The position numbers and the translations under genes are program-made. 43,255 bases of DNA from RGIG5579 sp045543495 (GTDB lineage Bacteria > Bacillota > Clostridia > Oscillospirales > SIG627), in the NCBI GenBank assembly GCA_045543495.1, contig JAZQMO010000052.1, positions 1 through 43,255 on the forward strand. Reading direction: 5' to 3'. Under the pieces are notes generated by a model, which did no database searches, had not been told where the DNA came from, and saw nothing but the letters and a program-made list of their open reading frames with translations. Shown one piece after another: positions 1 through 7,384 of the stretch (positions within the stretch are counted from its first letter, which is position 1; every line of letters begins with the position of its first letter).

Positions 1-1
1 A

Positions 2-325
2 TTGCTCGTGGTTGCGACTTTTGCGTATTTTAACAAAACGCATATTACATATGCACATAGTTTTGAATGGGAAAATGATGATCCAAATGACGAAATGATA
101 GCAGCTTTCATTGAGTTCCCGCAAATTCTTGAAACGACTGCCGCTTTACGTTGTAAAACAGGTTTACTAAAAACAGTTGCTTGCCTTCAAGTAGTTCTCT
201 TGAATAAACAGGAATTGAATAAGTTGATGGAAATAGGTTCTCAAGAATTTAGTGATTTTCTGTATCCTGAAGATGATTCCAAACCGCATTTCTTAAGCGA
301 GCAACATAGAAGTGATAGTTTTTAA
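2..325 (+). CDS. Unknown protein, probably 5'-truncated by the window edge
   Basis: The reading frame is open from the first bases and ends in TAA at 323-325. The only start in the window is a TTG at position 2 with no visible ribosome binding site, so the true start is probably upstream. The 107 visible residues are mixed alpha/beta-like, with an acidic patch near residues 23-33 (EWENDDPNDE) and a charged C-terminus. There is no signal peptide or membrane segment. I do not recognise the family. Codon use is AT-rich, unlike the GCC-rich genes that follow and like the putative immunity gene at 14485, so it may be an acquired or immunity-type gene. That is inference only. Confidence 0.5.
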   Translation: MLVVATFAYFNKTHITYAHSFEWENDDPNDEMIAAFIEFPQILETTAALRCKTGLLKTVACLQVVLLNKQELNKLMEIGSQEFSDFLYPEDDSKPHFLSEQHRSDSF

Positions 326-382
326 TGAAAGACTAAATATTCCTCGGTTTTTGCCCAGTTCTTTTTCGTATACGAGAGTCAA

Positions 383-420
383 AAAATAAAAGCAGGTCAA
401 CCGACCTGCTTTTATTTTTT
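383..420. terminator. Bidirectional intrinsic terminator
   Basis: AAAAGCAGGTC and GACCTGCTTTT form a perfect stem around an AACC-type loop. A-rich sequence lies on the left and a T run on the right, so it can terminate both the leftward iclR-type gene and the rightward gene ending at 325. Confidence 0.85.
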
Positions 421-424
421 TGTC

Positions 425-1234
425 TTACTTTTTTGCTTTGCATTTTCCTTCGGGCGATTCGTAGCCGAGGCGGGAGGAGATGATGTCGGCTGCATTTTTG
501 AGTCTGGGGTATATGGTTTCCATGAGCCAATCGTCCTGCATATCGTCAATGTTTCCGAAAACGCTGATGGCGGCCACAATATCTCCCGTAAAATCACGAA
601 GGGGCATGGAGATACAGCGCAGACCCATTTCACATTCCTGCTCCTCGGTGGCAAAGCCTTGCTCTCGGATGGCCTCGAGCTGTGCGCTCAAGATCTCCGG
701 ATCGGTAATGGTAAACTCAGTGAGCTTTGGCAGATTGCTGTCTTCCATATGATTATTTAACTTGGAAGGGGAGTAGTGACTCAAAAGCACCTTTCCCGAG
801 GCGGTGGCGTGAAGCGGTGCCCGCTTGCCGATTTTTTGCAGGGAAGGGTTCTTGGGACTGTCGATGCAGTCCAGATACATACATTCTCCCTTTTCCTCCA
901 CCACAAGACAAGCGCCCACGGAAAAGGTGTCGGCAAATTCGATCAAAAAGCGGCTCGAGATGTTTCTCAGGCTGAGATAGGAGTTGATATTCTGTGTCAG
1001 GCGGCAGACCTTCCAGGTCAAGGCATAGCGAGAGCTTTCTTCCTCCTGATAAACGTAATTGGCGGCCTCAAGGGCATAGAGGTACCGCAGAGCGGTGGGC
1101 TGAGTCAGCTTCGTAAGCTTTGCAATTTCCTGAAGACGGAGTGCTCCGTGGTTCTTTGCAAGACATTCCAGAATCTGCAAAAGACGAAGCGAGGATTGAT
1201 TTGTCTGACGAATGGGATCGCAAGTATATTCCAT
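425..1234 (-). CDS. IclR family transcriptional regulator
   Basis: A 269-residue DNA-binding regulator with the IclR layout. An N-terminal winged helix-turn-helix lies at about residues 16-75 (SLRLLQILECLAKN, then LQEIAKLTKLTQPTALRYLYAL). It is followed by an effector-binding domain with the typical HATASGKVLLS segment and a C-terminal EMGLRCISMPLRD stretch. The ATG at 1234 is chosen because a GGGAGA site lies 6 bases upstream; a longer frame to 1267 has no such site. It is transcribed divergently from the catabolic operon at 1431, so it very likely controls that operon and itself. IclR proteins usually sense a pathway metabolite such as a keto acid or sugar acid; the ligand here cannot be read from sequence. 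Confidence 0.93.
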   Translation of the reverse strand: MEYTCDPIRQTNQSSLRLLQILECLAKNHGALRLQEIAKLTKLTQPTALRYLYALEAANYVYQEEESSRYALTWKVCRLTQNINSYLSLRNISSRFLIEFADTFSVGACLVVEEKGECMYLDCIDSPKNPSLQKIGKRAPLHATASGKVLLSHYSPSKLNNHMEDSNLPKLTEFTITDPEILSAQLEAIREQGFATEEQECEMGLRCISMPLRDFTGDIVAAISVFGNIDDMQDDWLMETIYPRLKNAADIISSRLGYESPEGKCKAKK

Positions 1235-1266
1235 TGTGTTTCTCCCGATTATGATAATATAGTACA

Positions 1267-1294
1267 ATTATATCAAAAATCAAAAAAATGTCAA
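1267..1294 (-). promoter_or_regulatory. Sigma-A promoter of the IclR regulator
   Basis: Read on the minus strand, a perfect TTGACA (1289-1294) and a perfect TATAAT (1267-1272) are separated by 16 bases. The start codon follows about 32 bases downstream of the -10 box. Confidence 0.75.
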
Positions 1295-1313
1295 TGGCGC
1301 AAGTTTTTCGATG

Positions 1314-1330
1314 ATTTTGAATATCAAAAT
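1314..1330. promoter_or_regulatory. Candidate IclR operator palindrome
   Basis: ATTTTGA-ATA-TCAAAAT is a perfect 7-base inverted repeat. It sits between the two divergent promoters, just upstream of the -35 box at 1357. IclR regulators commonly bind AT-rich palindromes of about this length next to their own promoter. Assignment to this regulator is inference from position. Confidence 0.5.
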
Positions 1331-1356
1331 TAAGTAATTAAATATGAAATTTTATA

Positions 1357-1385
1357 TTGACATCGAGAGGGGAGTGCTTTATAAT
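1357..1385 (+). promoter_or_regulatory. Sigma-A promoter of the aldehyde dehydrogenase operon
   Basis: A perfect TTGACA (1357-1362), a 17-base spacer and a perfect TATAAT (1380-1385). It starts the operon 1431-4828 and should be intrinsically strong, which fits control by a repressor. Confidence 0.85.
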
Positions 1386-1430
1386 ACTGTGTAGAATCAA
1401 TTGCCGTAAAATACAAAGGAGGATAAAGCA

Positions 1431-2942
1431 ATGATTAGAAAGAAGTATTGTGCCAATGGCGAGTGGAAGGACTCCAAAACCGATAAATGGATGCCTGTCA
1501 CCGATTCCAGCACAGGCGAGGTCATCGCAGAGGTTCCCTGCTGTACCAGGGAAGAGGTGGAGGAAGCCATTGCCGCCGCCCACGCCGCATTTCCAGCTTG
1601 GTCTATGATGTCCGTGAGCAAGCGCACCCAAATGATGTTCAAATGGAGAAATATTCTTCAGGAGCATCTGGAGGAGCTTGCCTATCTTTGCTCCAAGGAG
1701 CTGGGCAAGAATCTTGCCGAAGCAAGAGGAGATGTCCTGAAGGCCATTGAGCCCACCGAGCTTGCCTGCGCCACTCCCTTTATTACGCAGGGAAGCGCTT
1801 CTCTTCAGGTCACCACAGGCTTTGATACCGCAAGCTACCGAGTGCCCCTTGGCGTGATCGCAGGCATTATTCCCTTCAATTTCCCCGCTATGATCCCGTG
1901 GGGCTGGGTCGTTCCCCTTGCCATCGCAACGGGAAATACCGTTGTTCTGAAGGCCGCTTCTCCCACCCCTCTCACCTCCATGAGAATTTTGGAGCTGTTC
2001 TATGAGGAGGCAGGCTTCCCCAAGGGCGTTGTCAATCTGGTTACCTGTAGCCGCGAGGAAGCGGATATTTTCCTCACCGATCCCAGAATCAAGGCGGTCA
2101 CCTTCGTGGGTACCACCGGTGTAGGGAAGCATATTTATTCCGTTGCTTCTGCTCACGGCAAGCGGGTTCAGGCGCAGTGCGAAGCCAAGAATCATGCTCT
2201 GGTTCTGGAGGATGCCGATCTGGAGAACACCACCAATGCCATTATCAATTCCACCTACGGCTGTGCAGGGATGCGCTGTATGGCGCTTCCTGTTATCGTA
2301 GTACAGGAGAGCATTGCCGATGAATTTGTTGCCCTTCTCAAGAAGAAGGCCATGGCGCTGAAGATCGGTTGTGCCTATGATCCCGAAACGCAGCTTGGCC
2401 CCGTTGTCTCCCAAAAGCATAAGGAAAGCGTGTGCGCTTGGATCAAGAAGGGAATCGAGGAGGGAGCAGAGCTGGTTCTCGACGGAAGAGATGTGGTGGT
2501 TCCCGGCTATGAAAACGGCTTCTTCGTTGGCCCCACCATTCTGGATCGGGTAAAGCCCGGAATGAGCGTGGGCGATTCGGAGATCTTCGGACCCGTTACC
2601 GTGATCAAGCGGGTGAAGGATTTTGAAGAGGGGCTTCGCATAATGAACGATAATCCCTTTGCCAATGGCTCCGTGATCTTCACCCAGAGCGGCTACTACG
2701 CCCGTGAATTTGAGCTTCGTACCGATGGCGGTATGGTGGGAATCAATGTGGGAATTCCCGTTCCCAGCGCCTATTTCCCCTTCTCCGGAAATAAGGACTC
2801 CTTCTTTGGCGATCAGCACGTGCTCGGCATTGACGGCGTGCGCTTCTTCACCAGAGCAAAAACCGTAACCAAGCATTGGTATGACGAAAAGTCTGCCAAA
2901 AAAGCGGTCGATACCTGGGAAGGTACCGTGGAACGCATTTAA
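1431..2942 (+). CDS. Aldehyde dehydrogenase, MmsA-like
   Basis: A 503-residue NAD(P)-dependent aldehyde dehydrogenase with full family length. It carries the family signature PFNFPAMIPWGW followed by GNTVVLKAASPTPLT in the cofactor-binding part. The catalytic segment GCAGMRCMAL places the nucleophile at Cys283. The GCAG-x-RCMA form is typical of the methylmalonate-semialdehyde dehydrogenase (MmsA) branch, many of whose members are CoA-acylating, rather than of the FFxxGQxC branch. The start has a strong AAAGGAGG site. It is the first gene of an operon with an Ldh_2 oxidoreductase and an HpaI-type aldolase, so the likely substrate is a short semialdehyde or lactaldehyde released by the aldolase. 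The exact substrate is not determinable. Confidence 0.93.
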   Translation: MIRKKYCANGEWKDSKTDKWMPVTDSSTGEVIAEVPCCTREEVEEAIAAAHAAFPAWSMMSVSKRTQMMFKWRNILQEHLEELAYLCSKELGKNLAEARGDVLKAIEPTELACATPFITQGSASLQVTTGFDTASYRVPLGVIAGIIPFNFPAMIPWGWVVPLAIATGNTVVLKAASPTPLTSMRILELFYEEAGFPKGVVNLVTCSREEADIFLTDPRIKAVTFVGTTGVGKHIYSVASAHGKRVQAQCEAKNHALVLEDADLENTTNAIINSTYGCAGMRCMALPVIVVQESIADEFVALLKKKAMALKIGCAYDPETQLGPVVSQKHKESVCAWIKKGIEEGAELVLDGRDVVVPGYENGFFVGPTILDRVKPGMSVGDSEIFGPVTVIKRVKDFEEGLRIMNDNPFANGSVIFTQSGYYAREFELRTDGGMVGINVGIPVPSAYFPFSGNKDSFFGDQHVLGIDGVRFFTRAKTVTKHWYDEKSAKKAVDTWEGTVERI

Positions 2943-2965
2943 GAAAGGATTGTGAGGAAATCAAA

Positions 2966-3997
2966 ATGGAAGAAAAACGTTTTTCCTATGAAGCCCTGCA
3001 TCAGTGGGGAAGTAAGGTCCTTGCCACCTCGGGAATGTCAAAGGAGGAGATCGAAGCGGTTATGAAGGTGCTTCTTGCCGCCAATCTTCAGGGACACGAT
3101 ACCCACGGTGTCAATATGCTTGGCTCCTATACCGAGCGTTATAAAGCGATCTCTCACAGAGACATCAAGATCCTTTCCGATAAAGGCGCAGGCTGCCTGA
3201 TCGACGGCGGAAACCACACCGGCCCCATGACCTCCCTTTTTGCTTTGGAAAAGGCTATGGAGAAGGCCGACAAATTCGGCCTCGGTATGGCCGTGGTAGG
3301 GGATTCCTGCCACAACGGCGCCGTGGGACTTTATGCGGAGTGGGCGGCAAAGAAGGGCTATATTGCTCTTTCCACCACCACCGTAATGCCCTTGCTTGCT
3401 CCTTGGGGCGGTCTTGAAACCTTCCTCGGAAATAACCCCTTCGCAATCGCATTCCCGTATAAGGATAACCCCATCGTTCTGGATATCGCTGTGACCGTTG
3501 CGGCGCGGCAAAAGATCTTCTATTACGCCCGAGAGGGCTGGACTTTGCCCGACGGCTGGGCAATGGATAAGGACGGAAACCCCACCAATGACCCCAAGGC
3601 GGCCATTGAAGGGATCCTGATGCCCATCGGCGGCCACAAGGGCGTGGGCATTTCCCTGATGATCGACCTGATCCTGGGAAGCCTGACAGGCTCCTATTCC
3701 CGTGCCATTTGTGCCAATACCGTAACCGATAAGGAGCAGCATATCAGCCATATGTTCCTTTTGATCAATCCCGATTTTTATGAAACCCGAGACCTGATCG
3801 AGGAGCGTGTGGAGGGCTATATCAAGGATTACAAAAGCGTTAAGAAAAAGGCCGATGTCAAGGAACTGTATATGCCCGGTGAAATTGAGTACAGAACGGT
3901 ACAGGATCGCAAGGCAAACGGAATCCCCCTTGCCCCCGGTATTCTCAAGGAGCTTCGTGCGTATGCCGAAAAGATCGGCATTGAGCCCCTTGATTAA
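2966..3997 (+). CDS. Ldh_2 family (malate/L-lactate dehydrogenase-like) oxidoreductase
   Basis: 343 residues, full length for the malate/L-lactate dehydrogenase family (MdH/YlbC/ComC fold), which reduces or oxidises 2-keto/2-hydroxy acids with NAD(P). Recognisable blocks are ANLQGHDTHGVNML near residue 40 (the HG-V substrate loop), VVGDSCHNGAVGLYAEWA near 110 (catalytic His region), GNNPFAIAFP near 155, and GGHKGVGISLMIDL near 220. It starts 24 bases after the aldehyde dehydrogenase stop with a GTGAGGA site, so it is cotranscribed. In this operon it probably interconverts a hydroxyacid such as lactate, or a sugar-acid derivative, with its keto form. Confidence 0.9.
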   Translation: MEEKRFSYEALHQWGSKVLATSGMSKEEIEAVMKVLLAANLQGHDTHGVNMLGSYTERYKAISHRDIKILSDKGAGCLIDGGNHTGPMTSLFALEKAMEKADKFGLGMAVVGDSCHNGAVGLYAEWAAKKGYIALSTTTVMPLLAPWGGLETFLGNNPFAIAFPYKDNPIVLDIAVTVAARQKIFYYAREGWTLPDGWAMDKDGNPTNDPKAAIEGILMPIGGHKGVGISLMIDLILGSLTGSYSRAICANTVTDKEQHISHMFLLINPDFYETRDLIEERVEGYIKDYKSVKKKADVKELYMPGEIEYRTVQDRKANGIPLAPGILKELRAYAEKIGIEPLD

Positions 3998-4045
3998 AAA
4001 GCCGTTTCAAGCGTAGATCCCGATTAAGAATTTTGGAGGATTATT

Positions 4046-4828
4046 ATGAGTAAGCATTTTATGGATACCACCGTTTTGGAAAAGCTGAAGCGTGGCGAGA
4101 AGGTCAGCGCCGCTTGGAATCAGCTGGGAAGCAATGTCAGTGCGGAGATCATTGCAGAGGCAGGGTTTGATGTCATCGTCATCGATATGGAGCACGCTCA
4201 TACCACCCTTCCCGATGTTATCTCTATGATTCAGGCAACCAAGGGAACCGGCTGTGCTCCCTTTGTCCGTGTGCCATGGAATGATATCGTTTGGTGCAAG
4301 CAGGTTCTCGATACGGGTGCATACGGAATTCACGTTCCCTATGTATGCACCAAGGAAGAGGCAGAAAGAGCCGTTCGCTATTGCAAATATCCCATGCAGG
4401 GCGTTCGTGGCATCGCTATGAGCCACCGTGCCGTCAATTACGGCCTGAGCAAAAGCGAATATTTCCCCAATGCCAATAGGGAACTTCTTGTGATCGTTGC
4501 CATTGAAACTCCCGAGGGTGTTGCCAATGTCAAGGAGATCGCAGCGGTGGAGGGGGTTGACGGAATCTTCATCGGCCCCGCCGACCTTGCCACCTCTATG
4601 GGACATCTTGCAGATCCCTCCCATCCCGAGGTTCAGGAGGCCATTCGTAAGATCGAGGAGGCAGTCCTTCCCACAGGCAAATTCCTCGGTACGGTTGCCG
4701 CCAATGCAGAAGCGGCAAAGAAGCTTTACGATAAGGGCTACGGCATCATTTATATGATGTCCGATCTGGGAGCGGTGGCCAAAGCCGCTCAGGCCGAGGT
4801 AAAGGCCTTCAAGGAATACACAAAATAA
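4046..4828 (+). CDS. HpcH/HpaI family class II aldolase
   Basis: 260 residues, the usual length of the metal-dependent HpcH/HpaI aldolases, which cleave 4-hydroxy-2-keto acids (or 2-keto-3-deoxy sugar acids) to pyruvate plus an aldehyde. Visible motifs are FDVIVIDMEHAH with the catalytic His50, the FVRVPWN arginine, the metal Glu in AIETPEGV, and the metal Asp in GIFIGPADLATSMG. The GGAGG site precedes the ATG by 9 bases. It closes the operon with the aldehyde dehydrogenase and Ldh_2 enzyme, so the three can take a keto-deoxy acid to pyruvate and oxidise the aldehyde product. RhmA-, GarL- and HpaI-type specificities cannot be separated by eye. Confidence 0.9.
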   Translation: MSKHFMDTTVLEKLKRGEKVSAAWNQLGSNVSAEIIAEAGFDVIVIDMEHAHTTLPDVISMIQATKGTGCAPFVRVPWNDIVWCKQVLDTGAYGIHVPYVCTKEEAERAVRYCKYPMQGVRGIAMSHRAVNYGLSKSEYFPNANRELLVIVAIETPEGVANVKEIAAVEGVDGIFIGPADLATSMGHLADPSHPEVQEAIRKIEEAVLPTGKFLGTVAANAEAAKKLYDKGYGIIYMMSDLGAVAKAAQAEVKAFKEYTK

Positions 4829-4860
4829 AGTCAAACAGAGAAGGAAAAAAACGGTTTGAA

Positions 4861-5079
4861 AGCTTGCCTTGATTTTGCCGATTGGGATGTGGTCAGTTTC
4901 TCAATGCCTGCGTGGCCTTTGAGGTGATCACGGGGAAGAGCTGCCTTGAAAACAGCTTTGTTCCGCACTATGAATTCGAAGGTCAGGATCTTTCCCTGTC
5001 CGGTGAAAAGATCGCCGTTTTGAAAAAAGCCGCCCATCAGGCGGTGGCCGAGGTCTACGGCGAAGACTTTGCAAAATAA
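4861..5079 (+). pseudogene. Internally deleted copy of the DUF4886/SGNH-like gene
   Basis: The 3' part from about 4900 encodes a C-terminus (QFLNACVAFEV ... VYGEDFAK) nearly identical to the intact copies at 5095 and 6214. At nucleotide level it is closest to 6955-7074. The preceding bases in another frame encode CLDFADWDVVSF, matching the mid-protein CLDFRKNWDVISF of the 6214 copy. The two pieces join at GTGGTCAGTTTCTC, where the intact genes have GGCGGTCAGTATCTC, so roughly 400 bases were lost at a short shared sequence and the frame changed. The catalytic Ser block and the Asp-His block are gone, and no start codon with a ribosome site remains. Confidence 0.75.
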
Positions 5080-5094
5080 AAGGAGAATGATAAA

Positions 5095-6177
5095 ATGAAA
5101 CAAACAGTTCGATCCCTTTTGGCTCTCCTTCTTCTTGCGGCCACCCTTTGTACCCCTCTTTTGACCGCCTGCTCCGCAGGGCTCACCGTTGAGGAAGAGA
5201 ACACCGCGGAGGATACAGCCTCCGCCACACAGGAGGCAACGGCAGAAGAAACCGAGGAGGCCGAAGAAAAAAAGGAAGAAACGAAAGAGGAGGGCGGCTC
5301 CTCCAAGCCCGAAAAGAAGCTTCCCGATCCCGCCGCAGACGATGAGCTGAATATCCTGCTCATCGGCAGCAGCGCCTGCTATTACTGGGTGGATGAGCTG
5401 TACGGCCTTCTCACCTCCGCAGGCTACAAAAAGGTGACCCTTTGCAATGTGTATGAATCCGGCTGTCTCTTGAAGGAGCACTGGGAGTGGCTTCGCACGG
5501 GAGAAAAGAATTATTGCTTTTTCATCACCGATCCCGACGGATATCGCTCGGCAGACAATGTGGATCTGCAGTATTGCTTAAAATACAGAAATTGGGATCA
5601 GATCTCATTGGTTCAGTCCACCGGCGTGGTTTACAAAAAGGGAGAGGAAGCCTACGGCAAGACCATTTTCCCCTATTTGAAGTCATTGGTGGAATATTTG
5701 AGAGAAAGATTCCCCAAGGCGCAGTATTATTGGCAGCAGCTCTGGGCTCAGGAGATCGGGAAGGATGTTCTCACCAAGGAAGCACAGGTGGCGGCAACGG
5801 GCATTTACCGCAGAATTGCGGAAAAGTGCGCCGCAGATAATCAAATGACCTGGATCCCCATGGGAGAGGCTTGGGATCTGGTGCGCGGCAATCCCGTGAT
5901 TTACGAGGGCGGCAAGAATATGACCACCCGCATTTACCTCGGCAAGCCCGATCACGATGATCTTTCCCACGATGGGGATGTAGGCGGCGGTCAGTATCTC
6001 AATGGCTGCGTGGCCTTTGAGATCCTGACAGGAAAGAGCTGCCTTGGCAACTCCTACCGTCCCGAGTATGTGTATCAGGGACAGGATCTTTCTCTCACCG
6101 CAGAGAAGATCGACATTCTGCAAAAGGCCGCCCATCAGGCGGTGGCCTCCGTTTACGGGGAGGATTTTGCAAAATAA
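5095..6177 (+). CDS. DUF4886/SGNH-like lipoprotein
   Basis: 360 residues. A type II signal peptide ends in LLTAC with lipidated Cys26. An acidic Glu/Thr-rich linker (about 30-75) leads to an SGNH-like domain from about residue 83. The nucleophile block is LLIGSSACYYW with Ser93, and the acid/base block near the C-terminus is DDLSHDGDVGGGQYL. This matches my recollection of DUF4886, a family related to GDSL/SGNH esterases; the substrate is unknown, with surface polysaccharide deacylation a reasonable guess. Predicted location is the outer face of the membrane. AAGGAG precedes the ATG. It sits between a deleted copy (4861) and a leaderless copy (6214) of the same gene. Confidence 0.85.
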   Translation: MKQTVRSLLALLLLAATLCTPLLTACSAGLTVEEENTAEDTASATQEATAEETEEAEEKKEETKEEGGSSKPEKKLPDPAADDELNILLIGSSACYYWVDELYGLLTSAGYKKVTLCNVYESGCLLKEHWEWLRTGEKNYCFFITDPDGYRSADNVDLQYCLKYRNWDQISLVQSTGVVYKKGEEAYGKTIFPYLKSLVEYLRERFPKAQYYWQQLWAQEIGKDVLTKEAQVAATGIYRRIAEKCAADNQMTWIPMGEAWDLVRGNPVIYEGGKNMTTRIYLGKPDHDDLSHDGDVGGGQYLNGCVAFEILTGKSCLGNSYRPEYVYQGQDLSLTAEKIDILQKAAHQAVASVYGEDFAK

Positions 6178-6213
6178 GCGCTTGTAAGGCTTTTGATGGA
6201 AAGGAGAAACATA

Positions 6214-7074
6214 ATGATCAAACCAAAAAAGGGCGGAGAAACCAATCTCCTGTTTATCGGAAACAGCAATTGCTATTATTGGGTGGATGAGCTTTGGGGC
6301 CTGATGGATGCCGCAGGCTTTGAGGATCTGACGGTCTGCAACGTCTACTATTCCGGCTGTCAATTCAAACAGCATTGGGAGTGGCTTCAAAACAAAGAGG
6401 AAAATTATACCTTCTATCATATGACAAAGGAAGGCAGAGTCCCTGTGAAAAAGGTGGGGCTTGATTACTGTTTGGACTTTCGCAAAAATTGGGATGTGAT
6501 CTCCTTCTGCCACGCCAAGGGCGTGATCTACACCGAGGGGGAGGTGCCCTATAAAAAGACCATTTCCGATTATTTTCCCAAGCTTTTCGGCTATGTGAAA
6601 AGCCGCTTCCCCAACGCCGATTACTATTTTCAGCAGCTTTGGTCGTCGGAGCTTGGCAAAGCGATCAACACCGTAGAGGAGCAGAGAGAATATACCAAGA
6701 TGCACGCCAGAGTGGCCCGAGAGACCGCAGAGGAAAACGGGATCCCTTGGGTTCCGCTGGGAAATGCTTGGGATCTGGTGCGGTTTAACCCCGTGATCTA
6801 CGAGGGCGGCAAGAATATGACCACCCGCATTTACCTCGGCAAGCCCAATCACGATGACTTGGGACACGACGGAGACGTGGGCGGCGGTCAGTATCTCAAC
6901 GCCTGTGTAATGTTTGAAACCTTGACGGGCCTCAGCTGCCTTGAAAACAGCTTTGTTCCGCACTATGAATTCGAAGGTCAGGATCTTTCCCTTTCCGAAG
7001 AAAAGATCGCCGTTTTGAAGAAGGCCGCCCATCAGGCGGTTACCGATGTCTACGGCGAAGACTTTGCAAAATAA
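6214..7074 (+). CDS. DUF4886/SGNH-like protein without signal peptide
   Basis: 286 residues, a paralog of the preceding lipoprotein over its whole catalytic domain. The nucleophile block LLFIGNSNCYYW places Ser18 right at the N-terminus, and DDLGHDGDVGGGQYL is near the C-terminus. The ATG at 6214 is used because AAAGGAG lies 8 bases upstream; an in-frame ATG at 6193 lacks a site. It has no signal peptide, lipobox or membrane segment, so it should be cytoplasmic, unlike its neighbour. Long nucleotide blocks are identical to the 5095 copy (about 5905-5948 against 6802-6846), showing recent duplication or gene conversion. A strong terminator follows. Confidence 0.85.
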   Translation: MIKPKKGGETNLLFIGNSNCYYWVDELWGLMDAAGFEDLTVCNVYYSGCQFKQHWEWLQNKEENYTFYHMTKEGRVPVKKVGLDYCLDFRKNWDVISFCHAKGVIYTEGEVPYKKTISDYFPKLFGYVKSRFPNADYYFQQLWSSELGKAINTVEEQREYTKMHARVARETAEENGIPWVPLGNAWDLVRFNPVIYEGGKNMTTRIYLGKPNHDDLGHDGDVGGGQYLNACVMFETLTGLSCLENSFVPHYEFEGQDLSLSEEKIAVLKKAAHQAVTDVYGEDFAK

Positions 7075-7106
7075 AAAATAGTGGCTGTTAAGAAAGTCGC
7101 GAAAAT

Positions 7107-7142
7107 AAAAATCCACCCGCATAGCGGGTGGATTTTTATTTA
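7107..7142 (+). terminator. Intrinsic terminator
   Basis: ATCCACCCGC-ATA-GCGGGTGGAT is a perfect 10-base stem followed by TTTTATTT. It ends the DUF4886-like gene pair. Confidence 0.9.
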
Positions 7143-7153
7143 CAGCCCCTTTC

Positions 7154-7177
7154 AATCAGTGGGACGGTTCTGTGATT
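7154..7177 (+). repeat. Solitary REP-type repeat copy
   Basis: AATCAGTGGGACGGTTCTGTGATT differs by one base from the unit at 14966-14988 (GGGGACGG there, TGGGACGG here). It lies alone upstream of the RHS gene, about 7.8 kb from the copies next to the RAYT transposase. Confidence 0.75.
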
Positions 7178-7279
7178 TTCTCATAATTATGATTATTTCG
7201 TCAAATTGCTGAAGAATGTGTACACAATTTGTGGAAAGGGGAGATTCTGTCAAAGAGGCAAAATATAACAAAAAATGCA

Positions 7280-7309
7280 TTGACACAGGAAGAAGCAATA
7301 TACTAAAAT
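7280..7309 (+). promoter_or_regulatory. Promoter of the RHS protein gene
   Basis: TTGACA (7280-7285), an 18-base spacer and TAAAAT (7304-7309) lie about 75 bases before the start codon. The 240-base gap before the RHS gene holds only the terminator, the REP copy and this promoter. Confidence 0.6.
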
Positions 7310-7384
7310 AGTATTGGAAAACCAAAATTTACCATATCCGTCAGGTCATCCAACGTGCTTTTGTCATAATAAAGGAGAAAGATG

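Noticed and set aside
1338..2876. Leftward 512-codon open frame opposite the aldehyde dehydrogenase
   Set aside because: Antisense shadow caused by strong codon bias: the plus frame has all family motifs and a good ribosome site, and the minus frame has none. The same applies to long antisense frames opposite the RHS gene (8954-10339, 12533-13405), secA (29511-32171), the SSS gene (25848-27710), asnB (35016-36386) and obgE (37619-38683).
4885..5079. Short open frame of about 65 codons considered as a functional small gene
   Set aside because: No start codon with a ribosome site, and it is an exact C-terminal fragment of the paralogs lacking all catalytic residues.
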